Below are positions 36,545-44,520 of a stretch of 64,000 nt of DNA, piece by piece. The position numbers and the translations under genes are program-made. This DNA is from a virus: positions 1 through 64,000 of the IMG/VR virus record IMGVR_UViG_3300028388_004019. One strand, given 5' to 3'. Numbering within the stretch: the stretch's first letter is position 1; the number at the start of each line of letters is the position of its first letter. The notes under the pieces are model-generated. The model saw only the letters and a program-made list of their open reading frames with translations. It was not told the origin of the DNA and searched no databases.

Positions 36545-37300
36545 TTATAGATAATCAAACAATTCTGAGGATTCGTTACGTAGTTTACGGAGTGCCTTCT
36601 CCTTAATTTGACGGACACGCTCCTTAGTCAAACTGAAGTCGGTACCAATATCTTCCAATGTTCTTGGAACACCAGTCATCCCGAAATAGTCCATAATGAT
36701 TGACTTCTCACGGTCGTCCAACACATCCATAATCTCAACCATCTTCGCCTTCAATAAATCCGCAGTATTGAAACCTTCATCAGGTTGAACAGCATTTTTA
36801 TTCTCAATCAAATCAACCAACGTATCACCTTCCTCATTGATGTTCATATCCAAATCAATTACTTTAGGTAAAGTGGTGAACTTCTCGTCCAACTCCTTGT
36901 TGGTCTTCTGAGCCTCTTTTTTCGCTCGATGCATCTCCTGAACAACGTTTACTGGTAGACGAATGGTACGAGAGTTTTCATTCAAACTTTGGATAATAGA
37001 TTGTTTAATCCACTTCGTCCAATCAAAGTTCTTAATTGCTTTCATCAATCCCAAATTACCCTCAGCAATCAAGTCACCCAACGGTAACCCTTGATTCTGA
37101 TATTGTTTGGCAACGGTGATAACGAAACGTAGGTTTCCTTGCAACAACTCCTGATGGATAGCATCACGCTGAGCATCAGAAACATTGTCAGAACAAATCA
37201 TCTCTGATAGTTCCTTCTCACGTTCAGGGGTCATTACCTTAATCTTTCTAATGTCTGATAGATACATTTGTATCTCCTCTTGGTTCAATGGTGAACTCAT
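36545..37300 (-). CDS. RNA polymerase sigma factor, sigma-70 family, with shortened region 2.3
   Basis: I choose the ATG at 37300 (MSSPLNQEEIQMYLSDIRKI), preceded by a purine-rich AAAGAAGAAAA; ATGs at 37333 and 37339 are possible. Region 1.2, region 2.1-2.2 (NLRFVITVAKQYQNQGLPLG DLI, then EGNLGLMKA), region 3 and a full region 4 helix-turn-helix (TLEDIGTDFSLTKERVRQIK) look like a Bacteroidetes primary sigma. Region 2.3 is cut: KNFDWTKWIKQSI replaces the usual FD-x-x-RG-x-KF-x-x-YA-x-WWIRQSI, losing about ten residues that melt the -10 element. It likely directs phage middle or late transcription, perhaps with a co-activator as T4 gp55. Confidence 0.9.
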   Translation of the reverse strand: MSSPLNQEEIQMYLSDIRKIKVMTPEREKELSEMICSDNVSDAQRDAIHQELLQGNLRFVITVAKQYQNQGLPLGDLIAEGNLGLMKAIKNFDWTKWIKQSIIQSLNENSRTIRLPVNVVQEMHRAKKEAQKTNKELDEKFTTLPKVIDLDMNINEEGDTLVDLIENKNAVQPDEGFNTADLLKAKMVEIMDVLDDREKSIIMDYFGMTGVPRTLEDIGTDFSLTKERVRQIKEKALRKLRNESSELFDYL

Positions 37301-37319
37301 AAAATTTTCTTCTTTATTG

Positions 37320-37898
37320 TTATTTGTATTCATTTGCATATCGGTCAAGTAGTTTACGCTCATCCAAAGTTAAGGAATCTGGTCCATTCTCCACCAACTT
37401 ATCTAAGATATCATCCATGGAAGGTAGAGTATTGTCGACCAACATAGGGTCAACATCTTCATCTTCCTCCATATCAAAGGTGAAATCTAATTCTTTGGTG
37501 AAGTAATCAATGATTCGGTCCAACTCCTCGTCGTCCTGTTTCACCTCCATCTCAGGAACGTTCAACATAAGGTTAACATTTTCGTTATCCTCTTCTAAAT
37601 CAAAAAGATTGTCCGCTAACTCTTTGGGTAATTTTGCGGATGTCTTCTCTGACATCGGCATTAGGAAATATTCATACTTATCCTCTTTCAAAGATTCATA
37701 GATGAATTTTTTGAATTCATCAAAGGGGATGTCTGTATTAATCTTTATAATCATATGGTATGACCCATAAATGTATTTAATAGTTTCATCGGTGCTGGCA
37801 AGGATTACCGACTTTCCGACCTGATTTACCTTATAATCACTCGTGAAGTCTCCAAACACGAATAATAAGTATGTTTCATTACTGTTTTCTATTGACAT
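37320..37898 (-). CDS. Hypothetical acidic protein upstream of the sigma gene (192 aa)
   Basis: Start at ATG 37898 (MSIENSNETYLLFVFGDFTS) rather than the TTG further up. The N-terminal half is a small alpha/beta domain (YIYGSYHMIIKINTDIPFDE), the C-terminal half acidic and helical with LTLDERKLLDRYANEYK. It lies 19 bases before the sigma ATG and is probably co-transcribed; possibly a sigma-interacting protein, but there is no motif to prove it. Confidence 0.7.
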   Translation of the reverse strand: MSIENSNETYLLFVFGDFTSDYKVNQVGKSVILASTDETIKYIYGSYHMIIKINTDIPFDEFKKFIYESLKEDKYEYFLMPMSEKTSAKLPKELADNLFDLEEDNENVNLMLNVPEMEVKQDDEELDRIIDYFTKELDFTFDMEEDEDVDPMLVDNTLPSMDDILDKLVENGPDSLTLDERKLLDRYANEYK

Positions 37899-37923
37899 AT
37901 CGTTTATTTTTTCCAAAGGTAAG

Positions 37924-37933
37924 TATATTTATC
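37924..37933 (+). promoter_or_regulatory. TATATTTATC motif (plus strand)
   Basis: Upstream of the plus-strand EF-hand gene, 16 bases before its ATG; same core TATTTAT. Confidence 0.3.
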
Positions 37934-37949
37934 TAATAAACCAAAGAGT

Positions 37950-38579
37950 ATGAAAAAGATTTCTTTAACAGAATCTCAGTTAACAGATTTAATCCAAAAG
38001 GTAGTAAAACAAAAATTGGGCCAAATCAATGAGGATTCTGCAGATATAAATCAGGATGGTATTATTTCTCCTGAAGAGCTTTACCAACACTTCGACCTTG
38101 ATGGTGACGGTGTGGTAACAATGGCTGATTACGCAGCTCACGTGGACTTCCACTGTGAAAACCCTGAACTACTTCAACCGTCAAGAGAATCTGACGAATA
38201 CGTCATGAAGATGGACCAAGACCGTGAACCATTCATGGCATTCTTTAATGTTGATGATATGGCTCCAATGATGGAACAAGAGGAAGAAGATATGGACGAA
38301 AAACCAGGAAAATATCCTGTTGAAGACCCAATGTTTGACCTTGACGATTCTGACGTTGCAGACATCATGTCAGCAGATGGTCCAATGAGAAGATTCAGAG
38401 GTTCTATCTACGTTGATGGAATGATTCCTGAAACTGACGATGTTGAGTACGATAGAAAACTCGCAATCAAAGTATTAGAAAACTACGCTAAGAAACTTCC
38501 AACGGCTGAAGTTTATGTCGGAGGTGCTGGATTCAAACAAAGAAGTTTAATCGAACCTTACGACAACATGGACTTCTAA
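37950..38579 (+). CDS. EF-hand calcium-binding protein, probably virion-associated
   Basis: 209 residues. MKKISLTESQLTDLIQKVVK is a short amphipathic N-terminal module shared with other genes here. It is followed by two EF-hand or dockerin-like loops: DINQDGIISPEE (canonical D-x-N-x-D-G-x-I-x-x-x-E) and DLDGDGVVTMAD. Then comes a very acidic Met-rich stretch and a C-terminal alpha/beta part (KVLENYAKKLPTAEVYVGGA). Calcium binding is expected; it could stabilise virion parts in sea water. Plus-strand gene with its own terminator. Confidence 0.82.
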   Translation: MKKISLTESQLTDLIQKVVKQKLGQINEDSADINQDGIISPEELYQHFDLDGDGVVTMADYAAHVDFHCENPELLQPSRESDEYVMKMDQDREPFMAFFNVDDMAPMMEQEEEDMDEKPGKYPVEDPMFDLDDSDVADIMSADGPMRRFRGSIYVDGMIPETDDVEYDRKLAIKVLENYAKKLPTAEVYVGGAGFKQRSLIEPYDNMDF

Positions 38580-38602
38580 CCAAACCACCATATATAAATA
38601 AG

Positions 38603-38629
38603 AAACCCACCATTACGGTGGGTTTTTTT
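38603..38629. terminator. Bidirectional terminator
   Basis: AAACCCACC/GGTGGGTTT stem, loop ATTAC, T7 on the plus strand. Serves the EF-hand gene and probably also the convergent gene ending at 38628. Confidence 0.9.
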
Positions 38630-39167
38630 ATACCCTCTTTGAATATCCAACGACCTGGTAGAAATCCTTCTTATCGTCACAGTAATCCTTTACCAACTCC
38701 AACAACGTTCTGAACATAAACGCTCCTGTGGTCTGTTTCTCACAACGAATGAATAACTCAATAAATGCCGTCAACGTATCCATAGGGTAGTATCCATGTC
38801 CATTGAGTTCATCATATACTCCATCCAACTGAGAATACAAACTAAGTTCGTAACCGTCCCTCTCCTCAACAGTTTGGAAGGGGTCCAACTGGTCATACTG
38901 TTCCAACATGTTGTAAACAAAACCACGAACCAATCCTTTGTTGTATTCTGACTTCACCAACAAATCTACAATCCAGTGAGTGTGACTCGGTGTTCTCAAT
39001 CGTTTACCGTCCTCACGGTATTTGACGATGAAATCTAAGTCAGGGTTCTCACCACGGAATCCCTGATAGATAGCAATTGCCGTTCCATCTTCCATAGTGT
39101 AGTGTTTGAGGGGTGGGTAATAGTTGTCCGTTCCTCGTTGTTTGTAGGTTAATTGTTCTACAGTCAT
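38628..39167 (-). CDS. Hypothetical protein (179 aa)
   Basis: MTVEQLTYKQRGTDNYYPPL opens a mostly helical soluble protein with aromatic clusters. No motif recognised. It follows the next upstream gene by 4 bases, so both are one transcription unit ending at the bidirectional terminator. Confidence 0.72.
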   Translation of the reverse strand: MTVEQLTYKQRGTDNYYPPLKHYTMEDGTAIAIYQGFRGENPDLDFIVKYREDGKRLRTPSHTHWIVDLLVKSEYNKGLVRGFVYNMLEQYDQLDPFQTVEERDGYELSLYSQLDGVYDELNGHGYYPMDTLTAFIELFIRCEKQTTGAFMFRTLLELVKDYCDDKKDFYQVVGYSKRV

Positions 39168-39171
39168 AGTA

Positions 39172-39429
39172 TTATCCTAAGTGGTTATTAAATTCTCTCA
39201 TCTCTTGCTCCTCGTATTTCTTGAATTGCTCTTCACGACGCAAGACTGTCATAAAGTCGAAAATGTATTTCTTAACCTCGTTGAGGTGATTGTTAACATC
39301 CATTCCACGGTCCAACATCTCTTGGGTGTCAGATAGATTGGATGCCACTCGCATCAATACATCAGTGGTTTTCAACATTTCAGCTGGTAGGTATTCTCCG
39401 TGCTTCTCACAAAATTCAACTTTGGTCAT
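39172..39429 (-). CDS. Hypothetical helical protein (85 aa)
   Basis: MTKVEFCEKHGEYLPAEMLK, helical, charged, ending EEQFKKYEEQEMREFNNHLG. CEKHGEY could be half of a metal site. Unknown function; directly upstream of the 179-residue gene. Confidence 0.68.
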   Translation of the reverse strand: MTKVEFCEKHGEYLPAEMLKTTDVLMRVASNLSDTQEMLDRGMDVNNHLNEVKKYIFDFMTVLRREEQFKKYEEQEMREFNNHLG

Positions 39430-39454
39430 ATCGTTATCGTTTTATTAGATTACG

Positions 39455-39488
39455 AATATACAACAAAAAAGGGACTCTCACAAGTCCC
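39455..39488 (-). repeat. 34-bp direct repeat / terminator, left copy of R-M cassette
   Basis: Identical to 40983-41016 over 34 bases. It contains a terminator (GGGACT/AGTCCC, T6 on minus) after the methylase. The pair frames the methylase and endonuclease genes exactly. Confidence 0.92.
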
Positions 39489-39500
39489 TTCTTAAAAAAG

Positions 39501-40334
39501 TTAAATTAACTCCATAGGTAATTGAATATTACTTAACCTCTCAGTTATAATATCATAATACTCTTTAACCATCTCACTACCAAGGTAATTTCTATCTTTA
39601 TTAATTGCCGCTCTCGCGGTAGTACCACTACCCATCATTGGGTCATAAACTAAATCACCCTTATTAGTCCAAGTCTCAATATGGTCTTCCACAAGCTTAG
39701 TTGGAAATATCGCGGGATGTTGATATGCAATCTCATCTTCTTGACCATTCTTCGATGTCTTATATGTCCATACATTATATCTCTGTCCATATTCAGAAAT
39801 TGTTTTTCTACTGTTTTCCTTCATAGTACCGTCCTTTTGTCTAACGGTGTTTTTACCCCATGAACCGACCTTACCCCCATAAACATTTTTACGGTCTTTA
39901 ATTGAGTTAAATGTTTTCGGTTTTCCCTTAGAAAAAACAAACATATACTCAAATATTTGATGGTATCGATTAGAAGACGGGTTAGAAAAGTTATTCTTTT
40001 GATAAATCATAGTATCATGAATATTGAAACCTATCTCTTTGAAATATAACGCCTGTCTAAATGATGTTCCTGTTTCTGAACCATTATGTGTAGCATCACC
40101 AACAACCCAAACAACTACCCCACCTTCTTTTGTGACTCGATATAACTCCTTCGCAATATCCTCAAAGGGAAACGAATATCCGTTATAATCTGTTTGATTA
40201 CCTTTTATGTGGTTTTTATAGGTTCTTAAATCATCGTAAGGTGGAGAAGTAACAGTTAAATCAATACTATTATCATCCATTCTTGACATAGTATCAAGAC
40301 AGTTTTCATTATAAATCATATTTTTTTTAATCAT
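39501..40334 (-). CDS. DNA methyltransferase of the restriction-modification pair (beta-type, TSPPY)
   Basis: 277 residues. The catalytic motif IV TSPPYDDLR is near residue 30 and the SAM-binding motif DPMMGSGTTARAA (D-P-F-x-G-S-G-T type) near the C-terminus, an order typical of beta-class N4-cytosine or N6-adenine methylases. VWVVGDATHNG and the central variable region could recognise the target. The gene directly follows the predicted endonuclease and both sit inside 34-bp direct repeats. Expected role: protect the phage DNA from its own nuclease. Base specificity cannot be told by eye. Confidence 0.9.
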   Translation of the reverse strand: MIKKNMIYNENCLDTMSRMDDNSIDLTVTSPPYDDLRTYKNHIKGNQTDYNGYSFPFEDIAKELYRVTKEGGVVVWVVGDATHNGSETGTSFRQALYFKEIGFNIHDTMIYQKNNFSNPSSNRYHQIFEYMFVFSKGKPKTFNSIKDRKNVYGGKVGSWGKNTVRQKDGTMKENSRKTISEYGQRYNVWTYKTSKNGQEDEIAYQHPAIFPTKLVEDHIETWTNKGDLVYDPMMGSGTTARAAINKDRNYLGSEMVKEYYDIITERLSNIQLPMELI

Positions 40335-40370
40335 ATTAATAGTGTAATATTTTTTTGTATTTTGTACAGT

Positions 40371-40961
40371 TTATCCTCGTAAAATAACTTTATTATGATT
40401 ACTATAAATATCATAATAACTACCTTGTTGGATATTACCATAGGCCATATACTCGAAATTACAAAGGTCAGTCACTTTATATCTACCCGTCAATTGTCCT
40501 GGTCCTGAATGTTCAAAATGAAATAATATGTGATATCCATCTTGAATATTTTTTCTTAATTTAGTCTTTTCTTCAGGTGTTGAAGTATAAAAAACTCTGA
40601 ACCTACTTTTAATATCATCTATATCTGAACTTATTTTTAATTCAGGATATATTACTTTTTCCCCAACTCTAAGTCTTAAGTCAGGATATCCCGTACCTAA
40701 TCTTTCAACAATAACATCATCACCATAATGTTTCTGTATTGCATTAACCATGACATTTTCAACAAAATTACCATATTCATTAATACGTCCATGATACTCC
40801 ATTTCACTATTTTTAACAATGGTTTGTTCAGTTATATTACTCAAAAAATCAATCATATCTTGAGTAACTTCTAAAATTTCTGAATCATAATATGCTGAAA
40901 TATAATCATTCAATGTTATTTTTTGTTTTTTTTGAGCCCTAAGATATGATATATTGTCCAT
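40371..40961 (-). CDS. Restriction endonuclease, PD-(D/E)XK fold
   Basis: 196 residues with GYPDLRLRVGEKVIYPELKI at about 91-110: PD, then a strand and ELK, the PD-(D/E)XK metal-binding core of type II restriction enzymes. The upstream helix INEYGNFVENVMVNAI holds the conserved Glu often seen before it. It is notably more AT-rich than its neighbours, suggesting transfer. Paired with the methylase 36 bases downstream, both within direct repeats. It would cut unmethylated DNA: host, competing phages or mobile elements. Confidence 0.8.
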   Translation of the reverse strand: MDNISYLRAQKKQKITLNDYISAYYDSEILEVTQDMIDFLSNITEQTIVKNSEMEYHGRINEYGNFVENVMVNAIQKHYGDDVIVERLGTGYPDLRLRVGEKVIYPELKISSDIDDIKSRFRVFYTSTPEEKTKLRKNIQDGYHILFHFEHSGPGQLTGRYKVTDLCNFEYMAYGNIQQGSYYDIYSNHNKVILRG

Positions 40962-40982
40962 TTAATATTATTTTACATTTCA

Positions 40983-41016
40983 AATATACAACAAAAAAGG
41001 GACTCTCACAAGTCCC
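40983..41016 (-). repeat. 34-bp direct repeat / terminator, right copy
   Basis: Identical to 39455-39488; includes the terminator that closes the dCMP deaminase gene. Recombination between copies would remove the R-M pair precisely and leave one terminator. Confidence 0.92.
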
Positions 41017-41458
41017 CTTCATAAAAAATCACCTCAACACCACTTTCTTCGAACATCTGTTTTGAACGTTTGGCATGTTCGTCCCAATGTTCTCGGTTTC
41101 TTGTGGTGTCCACAGTCTTACAATAGATACGTCTGACCCCTGAACTAATTATCCCACGAGCACAATCACTACACGGTATACCACAGGTCAAATACATTGT
41201 TGTATCTCTTAGACTGACACCGATACGTGCTGCGTTATATAAAGCGTTACGTTCCGCATGTTCAAACCAAAAATACTTCTCTGGTCTTACCTGACGTTCT
41301 TCCACATCATCGTTGATACCACGAGGAAAGGAGTTATACCCAGTGGTGATAATCTCGTGGTCCTTACCCACGATGACTGCACCAATTTTTGTTCTACGGT
41401 CTTTTGACTTCTCTTTGACCTGTTCGGCAATATTCAAAAAATACTTATCCCAATTCAT
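41006..41458 (-). CDS. dCMP/CMP deaminase
   Basis: 150 residues with the zinc site of cytidine deaminases: HAERNALYNAAR (HAE, zinc His and catalytic Glu) and TCGIPCSDCARGII (PCxxC). NTP-proximal features such as RTKIGAVIV and GYNSFPRGI match phage and host dCMP deaminases. It makes dUMP for dTTP synthesis. It lies at the end of the gp46-gp47 block, in front of the R-M cassette. Confidence 0.93.
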   Translation of the reverse strand: MNWDKYFLNIAEQVKEKSKDRRTKIGAVIVGKDHEIITTGYNSFPRGINDDVEERQVRPEKYFWFEHAERNALYNAARIGVSLRDTTMYLTCGIPCSDCARGIISSGVRRIYCKTVDTTRNREHWDEHAKRSKQMFEESGVEVIFYEGDL

Positions 41459-41594
41459 CTTCTTCTTTTGTTTCGTACCACGAAGGATTTGGTAAACCTG
41501 AATAATGGTCCCAAGTCTCGTCTGGTAACCAGTTTACTGTTTCACCTGAGAGACGTTGTTGGTCTTCTCTATCTTTACTATTCCGTCTGCCCAT
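41445..41594 (-). CDS. Possible small overlapping protein (49 aa)
   Basis: A frame beginning inside the 3' end of the gp46-like C-half and ending in the deaminase start, filling the 75-base gap: MGRRNSKDREDQQRLSGETV then NWLPDETWDHYSGLPNPSWYE. Acidic, Trp-rich. The gap has no other purpose, which favours a real gene, but codon evidence is thin. Confidence 0.45.
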   Translation of the reverse strand: MGRRNSKDREDQQRLSGETVNWLPDETWDHYSGLPNPSWYETKEEDELG

Positions 41595-42643
41595 TGTGAT
41601 ACCATTGGATTATGTGTGATAATTAATATTTTCTCGAAGTAGTCTTTAATCTTATGGAAGAATTCTGCTACCATCTCCAAGTTGTCGTTGGATATCTTTC
41701 CAAATACTTCATCGAATACCACCACGTTTGGTTTTGGTAGTGAACATACTTTTGACAGTACCGCTCTAAGTGCCAAGGACGCCATCGTTCTTTCAAACCC
41801 TGAACCTGACGACATCAACTTCTCAATCTGAGTGTTGTTGTCAATCATCCAAAATTCAACCTCATCTTTCTCTGAGATACGAACCTCCAACTTAAACTCT
41901 GCCGAGTCCATAAGTAGTCGTTGTAGTTCTGAGTTGATGACTGGCATCATACTTCTCATAATCATCTTTGAGATACCCTTCTTACCGAAGAGTTCCAAAT
42001 AGATTTTGTAGATTTTTAGTTTTGCTTCTTCCTCTTTGATTTTCTCAATAAGGTCTTTGAAATCAACAATCTTCTCTTCGTATTTTTTGATGTTGGCTTG
42101 AGATGTGGTAATCTCGTAGTTGACTCCTTCTTTTTCTCTTTGAAGGTCGTCCAATCTCATATCAGCACGAAGGATGGTCTCATCAATCTTTTTGTTCTCC
42201 TCAAACTTCTCTTTGTCTTTGTTGAAACGGTCCAACTTATCTTGAGCTTGGTCTTTCTTCAACTTCAACGATTCCAATTGAATCTCAAACTTCTCTTTGA
42301 TGAGCTTGTTTCTTTCATAAAGGTCAAAAGCTTTCTTAAGGTCCACAAACGATTGTTCTTCCTTTGTCAACTTCTCAACTTCTTTCACACTTTTCTTAAC
42401 CTTCTTTTCAAGGTCTTTTGACTCTTCTTTCTTTTTGTCGGCATAGTCTGACTTGGCCAGTTCTATACCACAATACTGACAGGAGAAACCTCCTTCAAAA
42501 TCCTTTAGTTCATCGGTGATGTCCGAGATTTTGGATTCCATGGTTCCCAACTTAACTTTCTCTTCTGATAATAAGTCCTTCACGTTATCGTGCTGGTCCT
42601 CATGGTAATATTCAGAAGGTTCAACAACCTTAACCTGTTTCAA
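41534..42643 (-). CDS. gp46/SbcC-like ATPase, C-terminal half
   Basis: 369 residues from a TTG codon that overlaps the stop of the N-half. It has a zinc hook FSCQYCGI (CxxC) near residue 56, long coiled coil, the ABC signature SSGSGFERTMASLALR, Walker B NVVVFDEVF and a closing H-loop ITHNP. Together with the N-half it makes a full Rad50/SbcC-type ATPase that works with the gp47-like nuclease on DNA ends. Upstream of the TTG the frame stays open for a few codons (INGVESDL) and would join the N-half after one inserted base, so the split may be a recent frameshift. Confidence 0.85.
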   Translation of the reverse strand: MKQVKVVEPSEYYHEDQHDNVKDLLSEEKVKLGTMESKISDITDELKDFEGGFSCQYCGIELAKSDYADKKKEESKDLEKKVKKSVKEVEKLTKEEQSFVDLKKAFDLYERNKLIKEKFEIQLESLKLKKDQAQDKLDRFNKDKEKFEENKKIDETILRADMRLDDLQREKEGVNYEITTSQANIKKYEEKIVDFKDLIEKIKEEEAKLKIYKIYLELFGKKGISKMIMRSMMPVINSELQRLLMDSAEFKLEVRISEKDEVEFWMIDNNTQIEKLMSSGSGFERTMASLALRAVLSKVCSLPKPNVVVFDEVFGKISNDNLEMVAEFFHKIKDYFEKILIITHNPMVSQWADGIVKIEKTNNVSQVKQ

Positions 42644-43752
42644 GTCAGACTCAACACCATTGATTCCTTGATGTTATCTTCTTGACCTTTGATAAGTTCA
42701 TTGTGCTCTTCAATGTAACCCTTCAAAGATTCGATATCATAAAGGTTTGAGGTCATGCTCTTTTGAAACTTTGAGGACATTTCCTTTGCGGTATCTTCCT
42801 TAAGTTTCAATGCGTCCAATCCCAAGAACCTTGAAAGGACTTGTCCTCTCGCTGTTGGTTTGGCATCAATCAACTCTTCCAAGTTGGTTGCCGTTGTTAA
42901 GATGGTCATCAAAAAGTCATCCATTGTTCCAATGGACTTCTTAATGAAATCCTCCGTTTCTCTTCTCTGTTCACCAGTAAAGTTCAATAAGCTTCCGTCG
43001 GCAAGTTTCTTGAAGAACTCCAAAGATGTGCTAACGGTATAGTCAACTTTGTTTCTCTTCAACTTTCTGGTCACCTCTCTGACGATGATATACTCCTCAC
43101 CGTCAATAAGAACTTCACCCTTTACTGTGACCTTATCCTTGTTTCTAAATCTATTAAAGATTTCTTCTGCTTTACTCGTCTTAGTAGTTTGGTTGAAGAA
43201 AAGGAAAAGAAGGAGGTCTACTGTCAAAACGGTCTTTCCTCCAAAATTGGGGGGATTGGATTCGACCGTTGAGATTCCTTTGATTTTATCAAAGTTCAAA
43301 ATTTGTCCATCACCAAAAGATAAGAAGTTTGAAAACTCAATCTTCTTAATATACCACTTCTTAAATGGGGTGACCTCTGCCTTCTCAGACGCAATAGCGT
43401 TCTCAACAGCATCATCCAAATTAAGAATGTCGTCGGCATATTCCTTCAACTTATTGTTGTCCAAATACTTAACGATGAGTTCCTTTTGGTAGTTCTCATC
43501 CAAAATGTTCACAGACACATCAATGGACTGTAAATCACCTTCATCAGTTTTGACTTTGGTAACCACATTCACATTGGTCGATGAATACTTCTTCTGAAAG
43601 TACGTCCTTACCCTTTTGATTCTTTCTTGTGTGAAGTTTTCGGGGGTGTCTTCCCACACTACTTGAATGTAAGGGTTGGTCAACTCATCAGTTTTTAATT
43701 TGTGAGACATAAAGTTGTAGTTTAGTTCTTTCGGTGGATTGAACAAATCCAT
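42640..43752 (-). CDS. gp46/SbcC-like ATPase, N-terminal half
   Basis: 370 residues. FSNFLSFGDGQILNFD is the usual opening of Rad50/SbcC/gp46. The P-loop reads NPPNFGGKT, with Pro where the first Gly normally sits. Then come strand and coiled-coil parts, ending abruptly NIKESMVLSLT just before where the zinc hook follows in the other half. About 150 extra residues precede the ATPase domain, more than in T4 gp46. It works with gp47 in recombination-dependent replication and end processing. Confidence 0.85.
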   Translation of the reverse strand: MDLFNPPKELNYNFMSHKLKTDELTNPYIQVVWEDTPENFTQERIKRVRTYFQKKYSSTNVNVVTKVKTDEGDLQSIDVSVNILDENYQKELIVKYLDNNKLKEYADDILNLDDAVENAIASEKAEVTPFKKWYIKKIEFSNFLSFGDGQILNFDKIKGISTVESNPPNFGGKTVLTVDLLLFLFFNQTTKTSKAEEIFNRFRNKDKVTVKGEVLIDGEEYIIVREVTRKLKRNKVDYTVSTSLEFFKKLADGSLLNFTGEQRRETEDFIKKSIGTMDDFLMTILTTATNLEELIDAKPTARGQVLSRFLGLDALKLKEDTAKEMSSKFQKSMTSNLYDIESLKGYIEEHNELIKGQEDNIKESMVLSLT

Positions 43753-43753
43753 T

Positions 43754-43996
43754 TTATAGTTTGATATCCAAAGGTGTGTTTTCGTCTGCGTTTGGTAACT
43801 CTACGTCACCCATACTAATTTGAGGACCTGTTTGTTGTGTTTCCTCTTGCTCACCTCTTAATTGCTCCAACTGAGCAGTCATCTGCTCTTGCCATAGTTT
43901 TTGCATTTGGTTCATTTCACCTTTTAGACGAGCATTTCTCGCCTGAACTCTTTTACGGTGTGCCTTGGCTCCACCTCTTTTTTTTGTTCTACCCAT
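43754..43996 (-). CDS. Conserved small basic phage protein (80 aa)
   Basis: MGRTKKRGGAKAHRKRVQAR then a helical Gln/Met-rich segment (GEMNQMQKLWQEQMTAQLEQ) and an acidic end. I recall similar KRGGAKAHRK proteins next to recombination genes in large marine phages. Likely binds nucleic acid. One base upstream of the gp46 N-half ATG. Confidence 0.75.
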   Translation of the reverse strand: MGRTKKRGGAKAHRKRVQARNARLKGEMNQMQKLWQEQMTAQLEQLRGEQEETQQTGPQISMGDVELPNADENTPLDIKL

Positions 43997-44186
43997 TGTT
44001 TTTTTTGTTTTCTAAGTAATCTATTATAAAACCGATAGCCACAAGTATATGCATTCCAAATGACATAATCAACTCGTGGATATCATCATATACGTTCAAA
44101 CTCAAATGAACGTGACCCACAACCCAAAATGGTATTGCAAGGTTTTGACTAATCCATACCGTAGTATATTTTAAGAAATGTTTCAT
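43989..44186 (-). CDS. Small membrane protein (65 aa)
   Basis: Start at the ATG giving MKHFLKYTTVWISQNLAIPF, one base after the upstream stop; the longer frame begins at a non-ATG codon. Two hydrophobic segments (WISQNLAIPFWVVGHVHL, LIMSFGMHILVAIGFIIDYL). Unknown role; overlaps the small basic gene by 8 bases. Confidence 0.68.
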   Translation of the reverse strand: MKHFLKYTTVWISQNLAIPFWVVGHVHLSLNVYDDIHELIMSFGMHILVAIGFIIDYLENKKNNG

Positions 44187-44187
44187 C

Positions 44188-44520
44188 TTATTTCTCGAAA
44201 TGTTCAACAATCGTGTTGATGGCCCATACACCACCTGATGCCAACATCCCATCGAAGAATATTGCCGGTACTGTTGGTATTCCCATCTCGATACCCCAAA
44301 TGGAGTAGATAAATGCACCCATGAAAAATCCTACCCATGTTGAACAACACATCATACAGGAAATGATTCCGTGAATGAAATTGAACAACGGTCCGAGGAC
44401 TGGAATACGTGAGTTACCCAATTTTTCAATGGACAAACGTGTTGATTGGAATATGGAACCATACACAATAATCTGTGTCATTCCGTAAGCGGCGATTAAC
44501 CATAATAATAATATCATCAT
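44188..44520 (-). CDS. Membrane protein with Cys motif (110 aa)
   Basis: Three hydrophobic segments with ISCMMCCSTWVGFFMGAFIY, resembling the C-x-x-C-x-x-WVG motif of DUF1360-like membrane proteins. Unknown function. Lies between the coiled-coil gene and the 65-residue membrane protein. Confidence 0.7.
   Translation of the reverse strand: MMILLLWLIAAYGMTQIIVYGSIFQSTRLSIEKLGNSRIPVLGPLFNFIHGIISCMMCCSTWVGFFMGAFIYSIWGIEMGIPTVPAIFFDGMLASGGVWAINTIVEHFEK

Noticed and set aside
39171-41020. Insertion sequence or transposon around the R-M pair
   Set aside because: No transposase and no inverted terminal repeats; only direct terminator repeats, so recombination is the simpler idea.
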